From Spongilla lacustris (taxonomy: Eukaryota > Porifera > Demospongiae > Spongillida > Spongillidae), in contig OX442421.1 in assembly GCA_949361645.1 (NCBI GenBank), forward strand, positions 3,887,320 through 3,951,319: DNA of 64,000 bases, written 5' to 3'. Under the pieces are notes generated by a model that saw nothing but the letters and a program-made list of their open reading frames with translations, was not told the origin of the DNA and searched no databases. Shown one piece after another: positions 47,375-59,800 of this stretch. Numbering within the stretch: the first letter of the stretch is position 1; every line of letters begins with the position of its first letter. Position numbers and translations under genes: made by a program.

Positions 47375-47850
47375 ATGGAGATCATTGAAGATGATGGAGG
47401 AATGGTTATCTCTGGACGGGTTCAGGTGAGTGCTCGGCACATTTTACTTTAAATTACAACTTATATTGTCCCACTTGCACATATACATGTAGGATGTACA
47501 GATTCTCCTTCCCCCCCCCCCCCCCTCTTGACTTGCACACATTATTTTTGCAATGTCTGGGGTCAGAATTCCTGCTCTTTAAATAACTACATGGGGACAG
47601 AAGTAGTATTACTAGTATGACTGATGGAAACGAGAATGAGTGAAAGGGGCAATCAGGTGGGGTTCAAATGAAAGGGAAGGGGGGATGGATTAAGTAGGGG
47701 AGTCCTAACAACCTAAAACCTAGTCTTGTATCCAGGCACTCCACAGCAGCGGGTGGATTACATGTACATCACTGCTGCGTGGAAGTAGGTGAAGTAATCC
47801 ACACGCTGCTATCTGGGTACGAGTCTACCTAAAACCCTTGAGTACCTGAA

Positions 47851-47890
<40 letters not shown>

Positions 47891-50800
47891 GTGTGTATGT
47901 GTGTGTATGTGTGTTGTGTGTGTATATGTGTGCATGCACATGTGACCTGTATGTATGTGTGTGTGTGTAGTGAGATGCTTGTTTTTTTTGCATTAGAAGG
48001 GTAATGTGTGCACATGGCAGATAACCAGGAAGCTGGGAACAATTGATTAGACTATAATAGTGTTTGTGTTGACGTTAAATGTATGTACATGTACATGTAT
48101 GTGTGTGTGAACAGATGTGTGTTCTAAATTACGAAAACCTGACCTTGCATTATCATGTTACTAAATATAACTTGTTGCAAAATTTATTAAAGCCAATATC
48201 GCAACCCTTGCAGGATTTGTGCATAGGTTTTGTGTGTGTATATGTGTGTGTATACATGTACAATGGACAGCTACATGTATGCATGAGTTTGCAACATCCT
48301 GCAGGCTTTGGCCCAAGGTATTTATGAGGAGTTCCAGAATTTGATAGCACTGTATGGTCCCCAGTCCATTTCAAACATCATGCCTCTAGTCGTCAATGTG
48401 TTGGAGAGCCTTGACTCATCACTGGCTGATAACAAGGTACATCTGGGGGAGGGTGCATTTAGCATATTCATCAATACTTTCATTAGGTTAGGGCAATTAA
48501 CATATATACATGTATGTGTAGGGCAGGGCCATTGGAAAAGGTGGGGCCATGCTGCAGTGAGTTTTAAATTAGAAAGTTTTAGTTTTTCACTACATAATCA
48601 AGATTTATGTACATATACATGTACCTGCATACATACACATACACATTTATACCTGCACATATATGTACCTGCACACATTTGAGCATACATGTATGCACAC
48701 ATACATGTATGTACTGCTCATGTACCTGCACACTACTTGCACACATATGTGTGGGTAATACAATAACATATTTAATTATGTACATGTACATGTAAATAGT
48801 ACCAGCTACCTGTAATGTCCTGTTCAAGAGATAGTGAGGTCTAGCCCAGTCTTACTTTAGGCCAGATGAATTGGTTTGCATTGCTAGAATGAATATTGAT
48901 TGATACATGCCATGAGGGTGGGTTGGGGGTGGGGAAGGGGGGGGGGGGGAGAGAGAGATTAGCTACTCAATGAATTTGATCTGCCTCATCCAGGTTCTAT
49001 ATACTAAATGCAAAGTGTATATACAATTATGGAGATAGTACTTCCTTAGTAACTGAACTTATAGGTGGCTATACTTTGTAGGATCATATCACTGCCCTGA
49101 CAGAGGTCAATGAAGAGAACACACAACTGTCTCTGCAGTATGAGAAGGAAAAGGCCAAAAGAAAAGAAGCAGAAAATGTGAGACCACTCTGCACCTTGTG
49201 GTGGGGTGTTTGAAACATGTAAATGTACTTGTATATAACTAGTTACATGTACATGTATTGACCCCTCCCCTCCCCTCCCCTCCCCTCCCCTCCCCTCCCC
49301 TCCCCTCCCCTCCCCTCCCCTCCCCTCCCCTCCCCTCCCCTCCCCTCCCCTCCCCTCCCCTCCCCTCCCCTCCCCTCCCCTCCCCTCCCCTCCCCTCCCC
49401 TCCCCTCCCCTCCCCTCCCCTCCCCTCCCCTCCCCTCCCCTCCCCTCCCCTCCCCTCCCCTCCCCTCCCCTCCCCTCCCCTCCCCTCCCCTCCCCTCCCC
49501 TCCCCTCCCCTCCCCTCCCCTCCCCTCCCCTCCCCTCCCCTCCCCTCCCCTCCCCTCCCCTCCCCTCCCCTCCCCTCCCCTCCCCTCCCCTCCCCTCCCC
49601 TCCCCTCCCCTCCCCTCCCCTCCCCTCCCCTCCCCTCCCCTCCCCTCCCCTCCCCTCCCCTCCCCTCCCCTCCCCTCCCCTCCCCTCCCCTCCCCTCCCC
49701 TCCCCTCCCCTCCCCTCCCCTCCCCTCCCCTCCCCTCCCCTCCCCTCCCCTCCCCTCCCCTCCCCTCCCCTCCCCTCCCCTCCCCTCCCCTCCCCTCCCC
49801 TCCCCTCCCCTCCCCTCCCCTCCCCTCCCCTCCCCTCCCCTCCCCTCCCCTCCCCTCCCCTCCCCTCCCCTCCCCTCTTTACTCATTCTTTCCTTAAATT
49901 GTACCCCTCTCCTATGGTTGCCCTTGTGTTGCACCCCTCCTCATATGCCCCTGTCAGGATTACTCACCAAGTCCTTATTGCACTTCTCTATCCACCCCTC
50001 CCCTCTTAGAGATCTGTGCATCTTGAGGTCACTTATGAACATGAATTGAAGGACCTACGTGAACGTAATGCCAAATTGGAGCTTGATAGTAGAGTTCTGA
50101 AGGCCAAAGTCAGAAGCGAGGCAGAGCAGAGTTAGTCTGTAGGGATGGCCAGGGTGGGACATGGTGGGACATGGTGGGGCATGGTGGAACAAAAGGTGTG
50201 TGGTTGGTGGGGGAAGGATTTAAGAATCACGAAGGTACATGTATACATGTAAGTACTGATATATGTACATAGGACTATGATCACTATTATTATACATGTT
50301 TTGTTATGTGCTTCATAGCCACACTCTAATATAACACTGCTGTGTGTGCGTGTGAGGTGTAAATATGAGTAAGGCATAGATCCAAATGTTGCTTGCACTC
50401 TTACTGATCATTGGCAGTTGTGCAATGGGAAGAGAGAGCAGAGAAACTAAAGGAAGAGAAGAAAGAGCTACATGACAGGAATATTGAGGTATAGTATACC
50501 TGTGTTTTATGGTGGATCCATATTGGGGAGGGCACAACTGGTGGGTGCATGTCCATTGAGGGAACGATCAACTGCGTTTCAAACAATAGCATTTCATCAA
50601 CCATCTGCACCTGTGCTTGTGTGTGTCTTGTGCAGGCAGACCATCAAATTTTAAAATTTGTATGTTAGCTTTGTACTTTGATGCACCACATGTTACACAC
50701 ATCTTGTACATGTACATGTACAACATGTAGTAACTACATGTACATGTACTTTGTCTTGAGGGCCCTGTACTCCTTTGTCTGACACTAGAATGAAGAGGGA

Positions 50801-53800
50801 GAGTTGGGATGGATGGTTTTGCACTTTAGGCGCTTCGTAGGTATACATGTTTAGTGTGTACTGCAGTGTATTTTTATAGTTACGTCTCGATTAATACATG
50901 TACATGTACATACAGTCTCCATTGCTAGATACATTTGTCTGTGTACATGTACATGTACTTGTACATGTATACATGTCAATTATATTGTGTTAATTGTATC
51001 ATTGTTTGTATTTTGCAGTGTATCAAATTTATTGAAACTTTTAAGTTGGCCAGAGCAGATACAAAGAGGTACAGTTTGGTATATTAAAAGTAAAGTACAT
51101 GTACATTATTAGCAGTCAGTGTGCACTTTCTTTGGCCTTATACTACACTGTGAATTTGTTACATGTACATGTATATCATTATATCCTGGTTTCAATCTTT
51201 CAGGTCACATCCCCCTTCCCCTTCTGTTCTGCATAAGTCTCCAGGCTATGAAGTCTTTGCACCACAGACTGCAGCCAAAAAGAAGAGGCAGTTACCTGTT
51301 ATGCCTCACCTGATGAGACCTGTTCCTCGCAGTGGAAGAGGTCTGTGAATGCATGTGGCTACCATAGTCCTATTGTCCCAATCCAAAATCCTTACTCAAA
51401 GATGGGCGTAGTCTTGCTCATAATGTTGCACCAACTTACATTTCCACCAATACAGTGAGATGGGTGCCAAATGATTATGAATATTGTGAAGCACATGGCT
51501 TTTGTCATTGTACATGTATGGTGCATTGCCAGTGTGGAGTGCTCATTCAATATGTGTTGCATGTATGTGATACGTACAGGCAGGATGCGTAAATATACAT
51601 GTATATGTAGTTGTATGTACATGTACAAGTACTGTATGTACATGTACAAGTACTGTATGTACATGTACAAGTACTGTATGTACATGTACATGTACATGTA
51701 CTGTATGCAGCGTTTCCCACAGCATAGCAAAATCAGGGCGTTCCGCCCTGTTTGAATTTTCCGGGGAAATGGGCGTGGCCATGCAATTACATGTAACTTA
51801 CTCGCAGTTTGCGATCGCGCGAGCGCATAAATCACGATAGGAATTGAACGCGCGTGACGGACTGTTTGAATCAGTGCAATCGGCCAAAAGCGGACAGCAT
51901 CCCCCCCCCCCCCCCCCCCCCCCCCCCCCACTGGTTGAATCGGCCAATGCGAACGTGGGTGGTACCGCATACGCTAATTATCATTAATTATTCATGAGCG
52001 CCCTGTTTGAAAAGCATTCTGTGGGAAACACTGTGTACAGTGGCGGCACGGCTGTTACAATTGGACAAAAAGGGTCATAATTAGAGTACAGGAAAAAGAT
52101 TTACGGTTCAACAACCGCTTTCCCTTTACAAGCTCATTAATGTTTCAACTTAAGGTTTCCGCAGCCAATCGATCTAATGCGAATAAAATTGCAACAAACG
52201 GTAACTAGAACTTGTCTTCTTAGTAGATTTAGCCTCACGCCTCCATTAGCCTTGAGTGGCGCACTGCATTTCGTTCCGCGCATAAGATGGTACTTTTTAG
52301 GCGGGAAAAGTAGCATAAAATCACGACTGTGTAGCTTTTTTTCCGCCCTTATAAGTGCTGTCGGTAAAAAAACAGCTTATAGTGGTATCTTTGCCAGGTA
52401 AGAATATGTTTTCAGTCCGTGGTGCCGCGTCTCCTACGCCCTGCTGTAATTATTTGAACACACATACCCAAATTATGAATAACGCGCACCACAAGAATGG
52501 AAGTGCAGCACTAGATGATCTGTGCCGAGTGTGGGGCATAGAGGGATCAAAGCAAAGGGGAGAGCAGTAAAACCAGAACCACCATACAGCTGTATCTCCT
52601 ATGCTGACAAGTTTCTGGTGGCTTTTAACATCAACGTTCTTGTTGATACACCTGAGATCAATCCCCAAATGTGCACCTTGTGCTTAATTAAAGCTCACGT
52701 GTTCTTGTGGCAAAAGAGCTGAAGAATCACTTCAAGTGCTATGTTCAGTTATACATGCACTTGTAAGGTATGCAAATGGTTTCTTTTTTTAAAAGTATCC
52801 CTCACTCTATGCAACTTCATATGGGTACAGCAACAGATGGCGCAGCTCACCACAGACCATCATAAAACTGAAATGATCACCCCATGAGACTGAATGAGTG
52901 TATCTTACATAGGGGCATTGGATGGGTGTGTGTGCATGGGGGACATTGGATGAGTGTACATAGGGGCATTGGATGGGTGTGTGTGCATGGGGGACATTGG
53001 ATGAGTGTACATAGGGGCATTGGATGGGTGTGTGTGCATGGGGGACATTGGATGAGTGTACATAGGGGCATTGGATGGGTGTGTGTGCATGGGGGACATT
53101 GGATGAGTGTACATAGGGGCATTGGATGGGTGCATGTGCATCGAAGGCATTGGATGGGTGTATGTTACATGGGGGGCTTTGGATGGGTGTACATGGGGGG
53201 CATTGGATGGGTGTACATGGGGACATTGGATGGGTGTACATGGGGGCATTGGATGGGTGTATACATAGAGGGGGCATTGGATGGGTGTACATGGAGGGCA
53301 TTGGATGGGTGTGCATGGGGGGCATTGGATGGGTGTACATGGAGGCATTGGATGGGTGTACAAGGGGGCATTGGATGGGTGTACATGGAGGGCATTGGAT
53401 GGTGTACATGGGGGCATTGGATGGGTGTACATGGGGGCATTGGATGGGTGTACAAGGGGGTGTACATGGTGGGTGTACATGGGGAACATTGGATGGGTGG
53501 CATTGGATGGGTGTACATGGGGGACATTGAATGGGTGTACATGGTGGGTGTACATGGGGGGTGTACATGGAGGGTATGTGTGCATGGGGGGCATTGGATG
53601 GTGTACATGGGGACATTGGATGGGTGTACATGGAGGGTATTGGATGGGTGTGTGTGCAGGGGGGGGGGGGGCATCAGATGGGTGTACATGGGGGACATAA
53701 ATATCCCTCACTCTATGCAACGCCATATGGGTACAGCAATAGATGGCAATCACCCCACAAGCCTGGATGTGTGTACATAGGGGCATTGGACGGGTGTACA

Positions 53801-56800
53801 TGGGGACATTGAATGGGTGTACATGGTGGGTGTATATGGGGGACATTGGATGGGTGTACATGGAAGCATTGGATGGGTGTACATGGGGACATTGGATGGG
53901 TGTACATGGGGGGGGGGGGGGGGGGGCATTGGATGGGTGTACATGGGGGGGGGGGGGGGCATTGGATGGGTGTACATGGGGGGGGGGGGGGGGGCATTGG
54001 ATGGGTGTACATGGGGGGGGGGGGGGGGGGGCATTGGATGGGTGTACATGGGGGGCATTGGATGTGTGTACATGACCCATGTGGGGCATTTGATGGGTGT
54101 GTGTGATGGGGGACATTGGATGGGTGTGCATGGGGGGCATTGGATGAGTGAACATAGAGCATGGTTGTACAATAACATGTGGCCAACTTCATGGACCATG
54201 GTTCCAGTAAAACCCCAGCAGGCCTTGTTTCCAATACCACAGGCCTTGGCTCCACTCAGACCACATTGCTTGAATACCATATGCAGGAATGGATAGGCCA
54301 TATGCACTATATGCAGGATGCTGTCTCGTGGGAGAACGGCCCGGGCTGTGTCTTTTCATAACAGCCTTGGTTGGGTTCATCCCTGGCCCCGTTGCAGGAG
54401 GGTTTCACCTAGTATGCATCCAGAGTGCAATCTATCTTTACCAATGCATAGACAAATAGCCAATACACTGTACAGAATATGGTGTCGCGGGTGATAGCGC
54501 TAAAAATAGCAATATTCTGAAGGCTCACAACTTCTAGTAGAATACGCGGCACCACGAGATGACATTGGAAAATATAGAAACAACCTACCGGCTTTACACT
54601 GTTAAAATTTCAAGGTACTTTATAAGGGCGGAAACTTTACCAGGGCAACGTTTATCCTCCTAGGTCGAGAATCACCCCGTGGATTTGCAAGCTAATGCCA
54701 CATCCAGGATTGAACGATAGCGCCAGAGATGCACATCATTAATACCAGTAGACATTGTAGAAACTGTACATAGACAACGCCGGCACTGTATCGAAACGGT
54801 CTGTACAAAAAGGTCCATCCACAAGAACAGATGTGTTGCTAGGGTCATAATTAGGTCCGTTGCTATGAAAAAATTTCGTATCAAGGGGCGTAGCCTTTTT
54901 GTCCAAGGTTTCAATGTAATGAAACAGCCGTGGCGGATCCAGGAATTGGGACCGGCGAGGGTGTGGCGAGGGGTGGGGCGAAGTAGTAGGCGGGGCCGCC
55001 CCGGGGAGGGTGCGGGAGGGGAGGGGGGCACCCCTCCCGCCCAGCTAGGGGGTTTGGGGGAGCGCTGTAAGCTCCCCCACCGGGGTCTAGGGCGGAGCCC
55101 CAGAAGCCAACGCTTTTTGCGTAGAAAACCCCCCAAAAAGACGCGTGGGCGTTAATTGCTTTATTTGCCTCCACGGAAATACATGGGCTAATTTTGTGGT
55201 TATGCTCGGTTTTTGATACTTTTCGATATGCTCTCTAGAGGGAAAATTGAAAAACATACGCTAAACGGCCGGCTACCTTTTGCCTGTACTTCTATTGTAG
55301 AGCCGAATGCTATTACGTCACGCGATAAAAGCAATCATATTCATACATGGCCTGACCCATGTATCATTATGTACGTACAGGCCATTTCTGCCGTAGCTAT
55401 ATCTCTGCGCTGCGTTTGCATATGTTCGCGTACACATAGTCGTACAAGTACGTGTACACGTAGGGGCGGGACCCTTGGGGGGGGCACGGGCCCGTTGCGC
55501 CCCCCCCCCCCCCTACCCCCTGGATCCGCTACTGGTGTATGTACATGTACGTACATGTACATGTACTGTATGTACATGTACATGTACTGTATGTACATGT
55601 ACATGTACTGTATGTACATGTACATGTACATGTACTGTATGTACAAGTACATGTACATGTACTAAGGACTTTCCATTAGTACATGTATGTACACACACTC
55701 CAACCGCATCACACAATGCACACATACATGTGCACACACATACACACTTACATGCACACATACACATATGCATGCAGTGTGTGTGCGTGTGTGCGTGTGT
55801 GTGTGCATGTGTGTGTGTGTGTGTGTGCTGCTATGCACACTGACCTGCATACACTTGTAGAATGTAATTGCATTAGTGGTTAAGTGGTCCATGGTGGTGG
55901 TATGGTGACAGTAATTAACAATGATGCATTGACCACTAATTTGGAACAGCTGCATTATTGGTGGTCAAATGTGATACAGATAATCAACTCATTGGGCGTA
56001 CAGTGTGTTTCACAATCAAGGATAATTATTTTGAAAATTTAAAATAGTTATTTAACTTTTAATTGTGTGATAACTTCAATATAAATACATGTATCTATGT
56101 ATAAAGAAATGAAATGATAATTCTTGACAATGTCTGGTAGTAGAAAATATACAATTGGGATTGTTTCTGTGAAAAGGGACTTACATGTACATGTAGCGCA
56201 TACATAGCACATGTACATGTATTTATAAGACGATTATAAAATTTCAGCCTATTCAATATCTTTCGAACAGAGCATGATCTTTTATCCAAGCCTATGTAAT
56301 TCCCACATCATTTCTCTATTTGAAGTGCTATTTTGGTGTTATACATGTACATATACATGCTGAGGCTACATTATGCACTGAGTTTGGTAGTTCTTGTAGG
56401 TAAAATCCTATGGAATGTCCCGATGGAGAGTTCAAATCTGATACATGTCTAGTATGGTCCTGTAGCTATTGAAACCTACAGATCGTTAAGTTTGCTGTTA
56501 TCTGATGTTATCCGTTGTGATGATATAGTTGTGCAAAGTAACTGCACACTTCCTGGTAGATTCTGCCATTAATATAAATATAACCAGGTTCCATTTGGAG
56601 GACATGAGTATTCAACTACTCCCTCCTTTGATAACCTATAACCACACCTACTCTAGGTGAAAGCAACAATGGGTAATGCTCTTGCATCAGTGTACATGTA
56701 CATGTCTACTACATGTAGGTGTGTAGGTGGGGAGCTGGAGGTGAAGGAGGTGTAGGCGGGGAGATGGGGGGATGGAGGTGAAGGAGGTATAGGCGGGGAG

Positions 56801-59800
56801 ATGGCGGATGGAGGTGAAGGAGGTGTAGGCGGGGAGATGGGGGGTGGAAGAAATGCAGAATGTGTTGGAATTAGAGACAGAGACAGTTGAAATGTGTGCA
56901 GGGAACAATGACTGCACTACCAAGATGGGCCGCACAGAACAAGAGGGAGGATGGGGAGGTGAGAGGTACAGGTGGAAGGTAATGCCAGTGATGCCATGGA
57001 GGTGAGGAATGGAACCTGAAAAGCACAACGAGAGACAAACTCACCCCTGCTCACGTACATGTAGTCCTGTGTTTTTATGCCTGTCTCAGTGCTTTCACCT
57101 CCATCCCTCTGCCCCCTCTGCCTTCACCTCCATCCCTCTGCCTTCACCTCCATCTCTCTGCCTTCACCTCTATCCCTCTGCCCCCTCTGCCTTCACCTCC
57201 ATCCCTCTGCCTTCACCTCCATCTCTCTGCCTTCACCTCCATCTCTCTGCCTTCACCTCCATCTCTCTGCCTTCACCTCCATCCCTCTGCCCCCTCTGCC
57301 TTCACCTCCATCCCTCTGCCTTCTCCTCCATCCCTCTGCCTTCACCTCCATCTCTCTGCGTTCACCTCCATCCCTTGTTTTCACCTCCATCTCTCTGCCT
57401 TCTCCTCCATCCCTCTGCCTTCACCTCCATCTCTCTGCCTTCACCTCCATCCCTTTGCCTTCACCTCCATCTCTCTGCCTTCACCTCCATCTCTCTGCCT
57501 TCACCTCCATCTCTCTGCCTTCTCCTCCATCTCTCTGCCTTCACCTCCATCTCTCTGCCTTCACCTCCATCTCTCTGCCTTCACCTCCATCTCTCTGCCT
57601 TCACGTCCATCTCTCTGCCTTCACGTCCATCTCTCTGCCTTCACCTCCATCTCTCTGCCTTCACCTCCATCTCTCTGCCTTCACCTCCATTCCTCTGCCT
57701 TCACCTCCATCTCTCTGCCTTCTCCTCCATCCCTCTGCCTTCACCTCCATCTCTCTGCCTTCACCTCCATCTCTCTGCCTTCACCTCCATCTCTCTGCCT
57801 TTACCTCCATCTCTCTGCCTTCTCCTCCATCTCTCTGCCTTCTCCTCCATCTCTCTGCCTTCACCTCCATCTCTCTGCCTTCACCTCCATCCCTCTGCCT
57901 TCTCCTCCATCCCTCTGCCTTCACCTCCATCTCTCTGCCTTCACCTCCATCTCTCTGCCTTCACCTCCATCTCTCTGCCTTCACCTCCATCTCTCTGCCT
58001 TCACCTCCATCATTCTGCCTTCACCTCCATCTCTCTGCCTTCACCTCCATCTCTCTGCCTTCACCTCCATCTCTCTGCCTTCACCTCTATCTCTCTGCCT
58101 TCACCTCCATCCCTCTGCCTTCACCTCCATCCCTCTGCCTTCACCTCCATCCCTCTGCCTTCACCTCCATCCCTCTGCCTTCACCTCCATCTCTCTGCCT
58201 TCACCTCCATCTCTCTGCCTTCACCTCCATCTCTCTGCCTTCACCTCCATCCCTCTGCCTTCACCTCCATCTCTCTGCCTTCACCTCCATCCCTCTGCCT
58301 TCACCTCCATCTCTCTGCCTTCACCTCCATCTCTCTGCCTTTACCTCCATCTCTCTGCCTTCACCTCCATCCCTCTGCCTTCACCTCCATCCCTCTGCCT
58401 TCACCTCCATCTCTCTGCATTTTAATAATGAATTAGATAACAGTTTGCCGTCCCTCTGACCCTAGCCTACCACTGGCTGCCAGGCATTAAGGCAGGCACT
58501 GCAACTATAGGCATGTACAGGAGCCATAGTGATTAATTATAATAAATACATGCATATACTCGAAATTAAAATGTGTTTATCAATATGCAACAACGCCGAA
58601 CTGAAGCATCAGACAACAACGGGCAACAATACAGAACTTGCTAGATAAAGTTAATAATACATTTGTTCTTGGCTAACAACAATTAGACAGAACTATTATC
58701 CAACAAGGATGGCCGTCCTTAAATAAGGATGATGAACACTTTCTAAAAGAATGATGCACACTTGGTGCTTCATTTTATGAATTACATTTTCTGTGGCTCT
58801 CTCGGTATCTAAGCGGGTGTGGCAGTACCAGTGGCCATGCATGCGATACGTATATACATGCGATACGCGAGTCATGAGTATATCGCCGTGGATATTGTAC
58901 CACAGACAGGTCCATCTTATTCTGACAGTGTACATTCTACTCCTTCAGCTAAATCTACTCCTTCAGCTAAAGCTGAAGGAGTAGAATGTACACTGTCAAA
59001 ATAATATGGACCTGTCTGTGGTACAATATCCACGATATACTCATATATACGTATCGCATGCATGGCCACTGGTACTGCCACACCCGCTTAGATACCGAGA
59101 GAGCCACAGAAAATGTAATTCATAAAATGAAGCACCAAGTGTGCATCATTCTTTTAGAAAGTGTTTATCATCCTTGTTTAAGGACGGCCATCCTTGTTGG
59201 AGATTAAAGATTAAATAGAGGGGATTCACAGGCATACAAGTGAACCATTGTATATCAGCCCCTGGTGGAGGTGAAGGCACAATAATGGAGAAGAAGAAGG
59301 TAAGGAGATCAGGATGAAGGCATAGAGACATTGAAACAGGTTTGAAGACACGCACAGGGTGAAGGCAGAGAGATGGAAGAGGAGGCACAGGACTACGTCG
59401 TTAGCTGTGTACACAGAGGGCAATTTTGTCTCTTGTTGTGCTTTTCAGGTTCCATTCCTCACCCCCATGGCATCACTGGCATCAGCTGTCACCTCATCCT
59501 CCCTGTTGTTCCACTAGTGGGCCATCTACATGTAGGTAGCACGGTCATTGTTCTCCTATCTCTCTCTCTCTAATTAAAGCCCTCCCTCGTAATTTCAACA
59601 TGTTCTGCATTGACACTTCCATCTTTGTATTCTTCACCTCCATCTCTCAGCCTTCACACCTAGTAGTTGTGCACATCGATACAAGAGCGTATATCCATCA
59701 AAGCTAGATGACGTGTACAACTGTATAGAGTAGGTTTGGCTTTAGGTTATAAAAGCAGGAAGTACTTGAATTTCATATCCTCCCAGTGCTGGTTATATAT

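Larger units (their letters stand above)
56935..59510. repeat. Inverted segment pair flanking the minisatellite and palindrome
   Basis: About 95 bp at 56940-57040 (GCCAGTGATGCCATGGAGGT, then GAGGAATGGAACCTGAAAAG) recurs inverted at 59423-59510 (CTTTTCAGGTTCCATTCCTC, ATGGCATCACTGGC). The two copies bracket the minisatellite and the 500-bp palindrome, so the whole 2.5-kb block is an inverted duplication with an asymmetric centre. Confidence 0.8.

Noticed and set aside
46870..47388. 172-codon frame before JIP exon 1
   Set aside because: It runs through a TG/CG microsatellite and is out of frame with the JIP start.
49239..50049. 231- and 263-codon frames on opposite strands
   Set aside because: They are translations of the (CCCCT)n array, purely repetitive, and lie in a JIP intron.
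52903..54160. CRISPR-like array
   Set aside because: Repeats are contiguous without unique spacers, and the DNA is animal.
52807..54307. Several 100-416 codon frames rich in HPSNAP or GWVYMG
   Set aside because: Both strands of the 23-bp minisatellite are open; repetitive, no start context or splice support.
57009..58459. 475- and 460-codon frames
   Set aside because: Phantom frames of a 20-bp minisatellite; the same residues cycle in several frames and there is no unique domain.
59449..59535. Possible extra JIP exon: TTTTCAG acceptor, 87-bp open stretch, GTAGC donor, phase 1 to phase 1
   Set aside because: It lies in the inverted-repeat segment that also occurs reversed at 56940-57040, has no similarity to JIP proteins, and phase is complete without it. 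Kept only as a possible cassette.
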